This document shows positions 21,087-31,343 of a stretch of 64,000 nt of DNA, piece after piece (positions within the stretch are counted from its first letter, which is position 1; every line of letters starts with the position of its first letter). Origin of the DNA: Paramecium pentaurelia. Taxonomy: Eukaryota; Ciliophora; Oligohymenophorea; Peniculida; Parameciidae. Both the position numbers and the translations under genes were made by a program. The DNA lies in contig CAJJDO010000045.1 in the NCBI GenBank assembly GCA_905183005.1, positions 62,001 to 126,000 of the forward strand, given 5' to 3'. Under the pieces are notes generated by a model that made no database searches, was not told the origin of the DNA, and saw only the letters and a program-made list of their open reading frames with translations.

Positions 21087-23305
21087 ATATATATATATAC
21101 TGATATACATATATAAATATTTTTGGATAAGTGATTTAATGAATAATTATTTATTTTATATATTTGAATACTATAAAATAATGGATCATGATTATTTTAG
21201 CCATATCCGCTGCCCTTAGCATAATCTTTCAATTAATAGAATAATTTAATAGAGATCAATAAATACTTCAAAACGAGCTTTATGTTTTAAATGCCCTGGA
21301 GAAGGAGCATCTATATTTTAAGTATATCAGATTTTGGATTCTTTGTCATAATGCTTAATACCAATTCATCAATAATACAAAAATCTTCAAGACAATTTAT
21401 CAAATCTCAAATAAGAAATTACGAAAATAATCAATTAAGTTTATTCTTTTATTGATGGAGCTATAAAAAAAAGTGAATTTGAAATAACACGAATAGAGAA
21501 ATATGTTTATTATCGAAATAACTATAAAGAATTTAACATAGAGGATTTAGAAAGTATATCACATTTTATTTATAATGATGAGACATAGGAAAATCCAATT
21601 CATAAATCCATTAAATTATTACAAGAAGTCTAATAATGTTTTAAAAATTAGTTGATTGCACTTTTTGATAGGATAATTTAATTGATAAAAGGAACTAATT
21701 AACGATAAGGCAGTTCTTTTGTGAAAACAAATAATTAATATGATTATAATTAAAAGCAAAATGGCTAAAATAAATTATAAAACCCTCAATTTTTAGTCAA
21801 CCCAATATTACAACCTTCTAAAGAACCTTTAGAATAGAAATCGATGATTATTAAAAAAACAAATTTAGTATTTGTGAAGAAAAATGAATATTAGACTAGT
21901 GTAGTAACAGCTGCAATTTTCAATAAAAATGGGGATATGTTATTTTAGGGATAATATCCATTCTCAGTATTTAAAAATTTAGAAATCAAATAAATTGATA
22001 AGAATTTTTAGATTAAAAATCAATCTATTACAGAAGAATAAGATGATAATCTTGATGTATAGGTTACTGCATTAGCGTTAAATGATTTAACTACTTAATT
22101 ATTTATTGGATATTCAAATGGTTATATCTCAACTTATTAATTTAATGGAAAAGTTTGGAATAAAAAAGCTAACTTTAAGGCACACATTGATTAAGNATAT
22201 ATATATATACTGATATACATATATAAATATTTTTGGATAAGTGATTTAATGAATAATTATTTATTTTATATATTTGAATACTATAAAATAATGGATCATG
22301 ATTATTTTAGCCATATCCGCTGCCCTTAGCATAATCTTTCAATTAATAGAATAATTTAATAGAGATCAATAAATACTTCAAAACGAGCTTTATGTTTTAA
22401 ATGCCCTGGAGAAGGAGCATCTATATTTTAAGTATATCAGATTTTGGATTCTTTGTCATAATGCTTAATACCAATTCATCAATAATACAAAAATCTTCAA
22501 GACAATTTATCAAATCTCAAATAAGAAATTACGAAAATAATCAATTAAGTTTATTCTTTTATTGATGGAGCTATAAAAAAAAGTGAATTTGAAATAACAC
22601 GAATAGAGAAATATGTTTATTATCGAAATAACTATAAAGAATTTAACATAGAGGATTTAGAAAGTATATCACATTTTATTTATAATGATGAGACATAGGA
22701 AAATCCAATTCATAAATCCATTAAATTATTACAAGAAGTCTAATAATGTTTTAAAAATTAGTTGATTGCACTTTTTGATAGGATAATTTAATTGATAAAA
22801 GGAACTAATTAACGATAAGGCAGTTCTTTTGTGAAAACAAATAATTAATATGATTATAATTAAAAGCAAAATGGCTAAAATAAATTATAAAACCCTCAAT
22901 TTTTAGTCAACCCAATATTACAACCTTCTAAAGAACCTTTAGAATAGAAATCGATGATTATTAAAAAAACAAATTTAGTATTTGTGAAGAAAAATGAATA
23001 TTAGACTAGTGTAGTAACAGCTGCAATTTTCAATAAAAATGGGGATATGTTATTTTAGGGATAATATCCATTCTCAGTATTTAAAAATTTAGAAATCAAA
23101 TAAATTGATAAGAATTTTTAGATTAAAAATCAATCTATTACAGAAGAATAAGATGATAATCTTGATGTATAGGTTACTGCATTAGCGTTAAATGATTTAA
23201 CTACTTAATTATTTATTGGATATTCAAATGGTTATATCTCAACTTATTAATTTAATGGAAAAGTTTGGAATAAAAAAGCTAACTTTAAGGCACACATTGA
23301 TTAAG
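21087..23305 (+). repeat. 1109-base exact duplication flanking one N (assembly overlap)
   Basis: Bases 21087-22195 are repeated without a visible difference at 22197-23305 (offset 1110), separated by the single N at 22196. Copy 1 ends in mid gene and copy 2 carries on into the complete gene. This is what results when two contigs with an unrecognised end overlap are joined with a one-base gap, and should be treated as one locus. Confidence 0.9.
21181..22195 (+). pseudogene. truncated duplicate of the WD40 gene at 22291 (assembly copy)
   Basis: Identical to the first 1015 bases of the gene starting at 22291 and cut off by the N at 22196 in the middle of a codon. Not a real second gene; see the duplication entry. 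Confidence 0.85.
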
Positions 23306-23916
23306 TGAATATTCTGATTATAAATTTATCAAATACAGAGTTATTTTCAACTGGTTATGATGATATTATTAAAGGTTATTGCTGTTCTTAAGAGATAGGG
23401 TATTCTAATAAAGAAATAAATTCAATTAAAAATATATGTGATATCTAAATAAATAAAGAATCTAATTATTTGTTTGTTATTGCGGATGGCAAATTACATA
23501 TTTTAATTAATTCCAAGGATTAGTTTTCTTAATTTTAAAAGATATTTTTATAAAATTAAAATGTAACTTGTATAACCACAGCGAACAATTAACTTTATAT
23601 TGGATCCAATATTGGGAGTATATATATATTTGAACAGAAAAATGGAAACCAATTTTAAGAAGTCCATAATAATATTTTAATATAATAATCCTTCTTATAA
23701 ATGAAGTATTGTGAAGAAGCCAAATTATTGATTGTTCGATTAGATAAATAGGTATGTATCTATTAAATTGATTAAAATAATAAATTTGATAGAACATAAG
23801 AAATTTCAGGATACTATTCTCTCATTTGCATTCATAACAATATGAAATTTTCCCAAATTATATTATATTGCTAAGATAATTATATAGCCTCACATTACAT
23901 AATGTAAAAAAATTGA
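22291..23916 (+). CDS. WD40-like protein with N-terminal Cys/His motif
   Basis: 541 residues, one exon. The N terminus holds CPQHN and CFKC, a C-x2-H...C-x2-C metal-binding pattern of treble-clef type. Residues 60-230 form a coiled coil (KNLQDNLSNLKQEITKI). The C-terminal 300 residues contain WD-like strands ending in FIGYSNGYISTY, LFSTGYDDIIKGY and YIGSNIGSIYIFEQ, about one blade each, suggesting a degenerate beta-propeller. Tandem with a gene of the same architecture starting 48 bases downstream. Likely a scaffolding protein, by analogy with large ciliate WD40 families; no enzymatic role evident. Confidence 0.7.
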
Positions 23917-23964
23917 AATTAAAATTTGCATTTATTTTTTAATTTTAATAAATTTATTTTTATT

Positions 23965-26093
23965 ATGTTTGAGCTTAAATTAATAGAAAAAGAATTTAAA
24001 TGTGCAAATGAAAACCACAAGGATCCAGTTGAGATGGTTATATGGGATACTTCCTTAGAAAAAGAATAAAGATTAATTTGTAAATAGTGTTAACTGCAAC
24101 AATCAAGAGCAAAACCTCTAATGGCTTTTACAGTGGCTTATGAGCGAGCATTCGAAAAATAAAAGAAATTAATGGAATAAATATCTCCTACAATAGAAGC
24201 TAATCAAAACTTTTTGAAATAATTGTTGGAAGAAATACAAAACTTGAAGGCAATGGCTTGTAAGACATTGGATGGTCTTATAGAAAAAACAAAAGAATGG
24301 TAAGAAAATTTACAATTAGTTGGAGAAAGAAGTGCCACTTTTAGTTTACATGAAGTATTAGATAAAATGATTGCTTCAAATGAACAATAAGCATCAGAAG
24401 AATAAATATAAATTTTAGAGACTATTAATAAAGTAAATAATGCTTTTTTCCATAAAATTGATTCTTAATTAAATAATTTCTTTCTATTTAAAGAATATTC
24501 AAAATGCCAATAATCGTTAATTAATGTAATAGTTAATTTGAATGATTTCACCTAAGCAAATATTCAATTATCTCAAGATAATAATTTAAATAATGTATTA
24601 AATACTATTATAAATTTAGGCATTTTTTAGATCAAAAGCAATCTGTAGAGTGCATAAAAAAGAAATTATTTTTGTAAATTTAGAAGAAAACATACAAAAA
24701 GATTTAAGATCTGCTTGTAGATAATGTAATAGAAGAGATGGTGAATTTTTAGATGATTTCATTGATTAATGGAAAGATTATAATTAAAATTAGAATAATA
24801 TTTTAAAATAAGAATTAGATTAATTAAAGATTGATATTGAAAACAAAAAACAATTATTAAATAAATTAAGATTGGATGCTGTAAATAAATTTTCAAAAGG
24901 AATTAATTAATTATGGGAAATTTTATTGAAAGGATTGAAAAAGCAATTTTAGACAGCTAGTAATCTTTAAGTCTTAGTCAATGAGGGCTTAGTAAATGAT
25001 ATGGCTGAAAAATTATGCAGAAAAGATGAACCAAAAAAAGATGATTTATAATAACAAATTATCGAATCTATTTCAAATTTAAAGGTTGATTTAAATAATT
25101 GTTTTATGGAATTTAATAATGAAGAATAATAGATAGAAGATATGGTTGTATTAAAATCTTTTTAATAAGACTCACTTAGTATAGGCATGGCATTTAACTA
25201 GTAGGGAACTAAGTTAATTACTGGTAATGATTCAGATTTAATATTATGATAAAAATGAAGTAACCAAAATTACCACCTTAAGTGGTCATAATGATTACAT
25301 TAATTGTGTTCTATTTAATAATCGTAGTAATGGTATTATTTCAGGATGTGAAGATTCATCTATAAGAATATGGAAAGAAAATATATAAAATTAATGGAAT
25401 TTTGTTGAAGCATAAAAAGAACATTAGGAAAGAATTTCTTGCTTAGTTTTGAATTCTAAAGAAAATCAACTATTTTCTGGAAGTAGTGATTCCTAAATCT
25501 GTGTTTGGAATATAGATTTTGAATAACTAAAAATAACTTTCCAATAAAAATTACAATATCATGTTTAAGATGTTTATAGCTTAAGCTTGAATTAAAAAAA
25601 TACTTATCTAGTATCTTGTAGTTTTGATTAAAAAATTGTAATTTGGGAAAATTAAAAAGATGAATGGAAATTCAAATAATTGGTAGATAATTAAGTAAAG
25701 GATTTTGGGTATAGAGTATCATTTTTAAGTGAAAATATTTTTATTTGGGTAAGTGCAAATGAACTTAAAGGAAATATTTGTGTGTTTCAACTTGAAAATG
25801 AAACATTTGTGGAAAAAAACGAGAAAAAAATAGAATTAACTAGTTCATCAGATGTTACAGATTGTATGTACTTTCCAATAGTTTATAATGAAAGCAATAA
25901 TATTGCTTATGTAAAACATAAGAAGCATTTATATGTGTTTAAGGTGGAAGAAGGAAAGCTTAATTTGGCTAAAAATGCCATTGAACTTCATGATAATATT
26001 TTTGGAACCATATCAAGCAATGGTTAGAATCTAATTATCTTCAATTTAGATGAAAAAAGGCTTTAATTTCTATAAATTAAATTAAATGATTGA
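23965..26093 (+). CDS. WD40 repeat protein with N-terminal Cys/His motif, frame breaks
   Basis: About 700 residues when read across three frame breaks. N terminus: CANENH...CKQC, the same kind of metal-binding motif as its upstream neighbour, then a long coiled coil (residues 40-330). C-terminal beta-propeller with clear repeats: GHNDYINCVLF...SIRIWKE, QERISCLVL...QICVWNI, VQDVYSLSL...KIVIWEK. Frames shift at a T6 run (24623-24628), an A6 run (24656-24661) and near the TGA at 25247-25249. Changing each run by one base restores a perfect frame, so sequencing error is more likely than decay. Probably a paralogue of the preceding gene. Confidence 0.72.
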
Positions 26094-26560
26094 TGATGAG
26101 CCTATATTATTATAAAAAATTGTTTTAATCTTATTGCAAAATTAATTAAAGATTTCCTTATATAGAAATAATTTTATAATCTTTTTTTTAGTTTATTCAT
26201 TAAGTTAAAACTTTATTAACTCAGTTTAATTAGTTTTTTATTATGTTCTCAAATAATTTTGATTATATGTTAAGATAAAAGTAAATTAAAAATAAATAAA
26301 ATTTATTAAGATTAATTTGTTTTTTTTATTTAGAGTGATATTTATTTTTATACTAAATCGAAGGTAAAAGCTTTATAAGTATTAATTATTAAATTAATAC
26401 TTGAGTTGAGTAAAAAAAATTGTAGATAACAAAAAAAAATTCATTATGGTTTATAAGATAAATATAATTATTTTATGTAATTTATAATTTTTAGTTGTCA
26501 ATTATGAATGATAAATAATTTTATAAACAAGTAAAATATATTATCAATTGAATAGCCCTG
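26094..26560. other. intergenic, nothing recognised
   Basis: AT-rich spacer between convergent genes; only short open frames, no visible RNA gene. Confidence 0.5.
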
Positions 26561-27145
26561 TCAAGCCATTCCATAAAATCTTGGTGTTTCAATATCTAAA
26601 TTTTTATTCTCTTTCTATAATTCTTTGATAAGTTTATTTGTTAATTGAAGATTTTTTTCTTGTACTTGACATTGATTATATAATTATATTTTAGAAGATG
26701 GCTTTGTTGTATTTTTTTACTATAACTATTAGTTATTAACAGACAACAAGTCAGTTAGATGGGTAGAATTATATTTAGGTGATGCTTTTTATGATAATTG
26801 AGGGTCAATTTTGATTTCTTTTTTAGGTTTTCCGTTTGTATTTAGAATGTCTTTTAACTTAATTACATCAATAGGATTAACATTTTTTGAATTATTAGAA
26901 TTTGTATTAGAATCACGAGTAGTGAACTATCTAAATGAGGAATTAGATCTAAGCTTTTCAACATTGACTTATGGATATTCGTAAGTTCTTTAACTTTATT
27001 GCTCGAATATTTAAACTAAACTTTAGTTCTTTTACAACAATTCTGTAAAAAATTGATTAAATTATTATTTTTTCTGATGGATTGTTGGTTGCAAGACAGT
27101 TTTTGGTGATATTTATGAATGTTAAGGATGTTGTTGATTTCTCAT
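26561..27145 (-). CDS. Q/N-rich protein with C-terminal coiled coil
   Basis: 194 residues in one exon from ATG at 27145 to TGA at 26561-26563. The N-terminal 130 residues are rich in Q, S, N, T and P and look disordered (MRNQQHPQHSQISPKTV). The last 50 residues form a strong coiled coil (QEKNLQLTNKLIKELQKENKNL). Several S/T-P sites could be phosphorylated. No known domain. Confidence 0.7.
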
Positions 27146-27225
27146 GAGATAATGTGATATATAATAATAATCTAATTAATAAATAAATTAAAGCTTAAAA
27201 ATTTAATATATATTTTAAAAATTGA

Positions 27226-29035
27226 ATGCAAGCTGAGATAAAAAATATACCATTAAATTCTGGAAAGTATACAACATAATAGAGACTGGGTAGTGGTTCA
27301 TTTGGTGAGATCTATTTAGTGACAACATAAGCAAATGACATATTAGCTGCAAAATTTGTAATTATATGATTTTAAATATATTTAGGAAGAAGCAAAATCA
27401 AAGCATCCTTAATTAGTTTTTGAAGCAAAGGTGACAAAAGCATTATAAGGAGGAAGTAGTTTTTTTTAATAAATGAAATTAGTTGGTATTCCTGTTTTAC
27501 ATTGGTTTGGATAAGAGGCAGGATTGAATGTAATGGTGATTGATTTACTGGGGCCAAATTTGGAAGACTTATTTAATTTATGTCAAAGGAAGTTTTCATT
27601 AAAAACAGTCATCATGTTGGCAGATCAAATGATTCAAAGGGTTGAATATATGCATTCCAAAAGTTTTATTCATAGAGATATTAAACCAGACAATTTTCTT
27701 ATAGGATTAGGTAGAAAGTCTAATACAGTGGTATATAATCAATTTAGTATATTTAGTATATTCTCGATTTTGGTTTGAGTAAGAAATATAGAGATGCTAA
27801 AACTCATTAACATATTCCATACAGAGAAAATAAAAATCTTACAGGAACAGCAAGATATGCTAGCATAAATGCACATCTTGGTATAGAGTAATCTAGGAGA
27901 GATGATTTAGAAGCTATTGGCTATGTTATGGTCTATTTACTAAGAAGTTATTTACCTTGGTAAGGAATCAAAGCAAATAATAAATAAGAAAAATATCATA
28001 AGATTATGGAAAAGAAGATGACTACTCCAGTTGAAGTTTTGTGTAAGACTTTGCCAAGTATGTTCAAATATCATCCTTTTAGTTGAATTCTCAACTTATT
28101 TAAATTATTGTCGATCATTAAGATTTGAAGATAAACCTGATTACAGTTTCCTTAGAAAGATGTTCAAAGAACTATTCTAGAAACATGGATATGATTGGGA
28201 TTATTAGTATGATTGGTGTTTGGCTATAAATGGATAAAAATCTAATACTTATAATAATGGTAAAATCACCATTTAAGTTAATGCTAATTAATATGATGCT
28301 GATGAAAATCAACCTCCAATTACTATTTAAATTAGTAAATACTTTTATTAATTAAATAGATGAGAAAGTGTAAGATAAATAAGTTGTAGAATCTAAGATT
28401 ATAGAAAATAAATATTAAAGAGTTTAAAATCCAGATAATGATATAGATTAAACTGAATAAATAGCAAGAAATCTTATGGGAAATGAATAATTTAATAAAT
28501 AATAAGAATAAATTAAAAAGAATTTATTGGGAGATAGTGAAATTAAATTATCAATCCCTAATAATACAAATTAAAAAAATTAGGCTCCAATTGAAACAGT
28601 ATTCAATCCAAGGGTTGTTATTTAAGTATCCAATTTAATATATGATAAATTAGAAAAAAACTATTTATGAAAGACTAGGATAAAGTATGGCTATTGATTT
28701 TACAGTTGATAAGCTTTTATAAAAATTATAGAATGATCCTAAATTAAAGAGTTTCTTTGTAAAAACAGATATGAAGAAATTGAATTCTTAAATGTAAGCT
28801 TTTCTTACTATGCTTTTTGGAGGGTATGAATAATATTAAATATAGACCTTCTAATTATACAGGAAGAGATATGTTAGAAGCACATAGAGGATTAGGAATT
28901 GATGATACTCATTTTAATCTTGTTGTCAAACACTTAAGCGATACTCTTGTTAATTTAGCACTTCCAGAAGATATTGTGGCTGAAGTAGTAGAAGTTTGTG
29001 AATCTCTTAGAGATGATGTACTTGGAAAAGGATGA
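27226..29035 (+). CDS. casein kinase 1 fused in frame to truncated haemoglobin
   Basis: Model of 551 residues with introns 27358-27385, 27731-27756, 28058-28082, 28335-28359, 28626-28653 and 28824-28845 (22-28 bases). The kinase: LGSGSFGEIY, AAKF, FIHRDIKPDNF, YILDFGLS, GTARYASINAHLG, QSRRDDLEAIGY, LPW: an unmistakable, complete CK1. A 130-residue Q/N/K-rich linker follows. Intron 28626-28653 (GTATCC...TTAG, 28 bases) joins the linker in frame to a globin of the truncated group I type. If that intron is not removed, the kinase ends at TGA 28668-28670 (446 residues) and a separate globin would start inside it at ATG 28642. Genes here do not otherwise overlap, which favours fusion. Transcript evidence is needed to decide; kinase and globin identities are each secure. 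Confidence 0.7.
28642..29035 (+). CDS. truncated haemoglobin domain (separate-gene alternative)
   Basis: Read on its own this is 123 residues from ATG 28642, with the 22-base intron 28824-28845. IYERLGQSMAIDFTVDKLL forms helices A-B, FFVKTDMKK and FLTMLFGGP lead into the glycine motif after helix E, YTGRDMLEAHRGLGI matches the F-loop region, and FNLVVKHLSDTL supplies the proximal heme-binding His. LRDDVLGKG closes helix H. Length and motif order fit group I truncated haemoglobins, well known in Paramecium and Tetrahymena, which bind O2 or NO. At helix B the usual distal Tyr position appears to be Leu (DKLLQKL), which would alter ligand stabilisation. Its frame joins the upstream kinase by a canonical intron. 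Confidence 0.85.
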
Positions 29036-29064
29036 AATAATATTAATTAAATAAATTATTATAA

Positions 29065-29577
29065 ATGTCTAATTCATAAAAATGTAGTAATTGTGGAGGT
29101 AAAGATCATATAGCTAAATTTTGTTATGAGAGAACTAAAAAAGTACCTGCTACTGTTAAATTATCTAATTAATCTGATAAAATGAATTCTAAAGAAAAAA
29201 AAGAATTGAAATTGTAAAAAAAAGAAGAAGAAATTATTGTTTAAATGTCAAAATAAACACCTAAATCTAAATATGAAGAGGATAAATATATTGGTGAACA
29301 TACTTAAATTTGGGGTAGTTATTGGAATGAAGTATTGGGTTGGGGATTTGCATGTTGTTATTCAAATCAAAAATCTCAAGAATGTTTGGGAGAAAAGGGT
29401 AAAAGACAATCCCTTACCAAAGAATATTCTATCAAAAGATAAATTGAAGAAACCCCAATTGCATAATAAGAGTTAAAATCAGGTCCATTAAATCTTGACG
29501 AGTTGTACAGAAAATCTAATTTACGAGAAGGAGCTCCAGTTGATGTTATTTACAATCAAAGTAATGCTACTAATTGA
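29065..29577 (+). CDS. miniature SLU7-like splicing factor
   Basis: 170 residues, single exon. The N terminus is a CCHC zinc knuckle, C-x2-C-x4-H-x4-C, directly followed by YERTKKVPATVK, as in SLU7. After a charged spacer come KYEEDKYIGEHTQIWGSYW and GFACCYSNQKSQECLG, the other conserved SLU7 block. SLU7 helps position the 3' splice site for the second step of splicing. Human and yeast proteins are 586 and 382 residues; here the long C-terminal part is reduced to about 60 residues, so this is a minimal version. It starts 30 bases after the globin stop. An exact second copy lies at 30239-30751 because of the assembly duplication. Confidence 0.82.
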
Positions 29578-30154
29578 TTGAGCTTTATGGGTATTTGTGT
29601 AACGGATTAATAGTTTAATTTTATATCTACATAAATACTTTATTGTTTTAATTATTTTTTGTTTTCTTAAGAGATTGTTGAAATTTTAATCGAGAAGTTT
29701 AATTGTATTAATTATCCAAAAATTATTCTCTTCTTTTATATTAATAAAATGAATAATAAATTTACATTAAAATATAAATACACTAAAATAATTTAAGCAA
29801 AATAACACTTTTCCAAAAAAATAGTTTGAATAGATAATAACCACTAATCTTTATAGATTACTTATTTCATAAGCATTTTACTTAAGATTACTAGATTAAT
29901 TTAAGTGTAGAAATATCAATATCCAATACGAAGAGATTAAATTGTAAATTATAAGATAATAGAATCAGGATGATAAAAAGAATTCCTTAAGAATAAAAAA
30001 TGGCATTTGTGTTTTATTAATATTTAAAATAATTTTAATGCTCTTTTTTGCATGATCTTTAAATTACTTTTTTTAAATATTTAATTTTTTAATAAATTCT
30101 TAAAAAAATTATTTTAAATATTAATAAATAAATTATAAACTCATTTTTTTTTTN

Positions 30155-30209
30155 TGAAGTAGTAGAAGTTTGTGAATCTCTTAGAGATGATGTACTTGGA
30201 AAAGGATGA
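30155..30209 (+). pseudogene. duplicate tail of the globin gene (assembly copy)
   Basis: The last 55 bases of the globin coding region repeated after the N at 30154; part of the duplicated contig end, not a separate gene. Confidence 0.85.
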
Positions 30210-30238
30210 AATAATATTAATTAAATAAATTATTATAA

Positions 30239-30751
30239 ATGTCTAATTCATAAAAATGTAGTAATTGTGGAGGTAAAGATCATATAGCTAAATTTTGTTA
30301 TGAGAGAACTAAAAAAGTACCTGCTACTGTTAAATTATCTAATTAATCTGATAAAATGAATTCTAAAGAAAAAAAAGAATTGAAATTGTAAAAAAAAGAA
30401 GAAGAAATTATTGTTTAAATGTCAAAATAAACACCTAAATCTAAATATGAAGAGGATAAATATATTGGTGAACATACTTAAATTTGGGGTAGTTATTGGA
30501 ATGAAGTATTGGGTTGGGGATTTGCATGTTGTTATTCAAATCAAAAATCTCAAGAATGTTTGGGAGAAAAGGGTAAAAGACAATCCCTTACCAAAGAATA
30601 TTCTATCAAAAGATAAATTGAAGAAACCCCAATTGCATAATAAGAGTTAAAATCAGGTCCATTAAATCTTGACGAGTTGTACAGAAAATCTAATTTACGA
30701 GAAGGAGCTCCAGTTGATGTTATTTACAATCAAAGTAATGCTACTAATTGA
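30239..30751 (+). CDS. SLU7-like splicing factor, assembly copy
   Basis: Identical to 29065-29577 at an offset of 1174. Same zinc knuckle and same end. Count as the same gene unless long reads show a true tandem duplication. Confidence 0.6.
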
Positions 30752-31343
30752 TTGAGCTTTATGGGTATTTGTGTAACGGATTAATAGTTTAATTTTATAT
30801 CTACATAAATACTTTATTGTTTTAATTATTTTTTGTTTTCTTAAGAGATTGTTGAAATTTTAATCGAGAAGTTTAATTGTATTAATTATCCAAAAATTAT
30901 TCTCTTCTTTTATATTAATAAAATGAATAATAAATTTACATTAAAATATAAATACACTAAAATAATTTAAGCAAAATAACACTTTTCCAAAAAAATAGTT
31001 TGAATAGATAATAACCACTAATCTTTATAGATTACTTATTTCATAAGCATTTTACTTAAGATTACTAGATTAATTTAAGTGTAGAAATATCAATATCCAA
31101 TACGAAGAGATTAAATTGTAAATTATAAGATAATAGAATCAGGATGATAAAAAGAATTCCTTAAGAATAAAAAATGGCATTTGTGTTTTATTAATATTTA
31201 AAATAATTTTAATGCTCTTTTTTGCATGATCTTTAAATTACTTTTTTTAAATATTTAATTTTTTAATAAATTCTTAAAAAAATTATTTTAAATATTAATA
31301 AATAAATTATAAACTCATTTTTTTTTTGCTAGATACTAATCCT
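30752..31343. other. intergenic, nothing recognised (also present at 29578-30153)
   Basis: AT-rich spacer with runs of A and T, shared by both copies of the duplication apart from the last 16 bases. No coding or RNA feature seen. Confidence 0.5.

Larger units (their letters stand above)
28981..31327 (+). repeat. 1173-base exact duplication flanking one N (assembly overlap)
   Basis: Bases 28981-30153 reappear at 30155-31327 (offset 1174) with the single N at 30154 between. The unit holds the last codons of the globin, the whole SLU7-like gene and its downstream spacer. As with the first duplication, unmerged contig ends are the simplest explanation. Confidence 0.9.
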
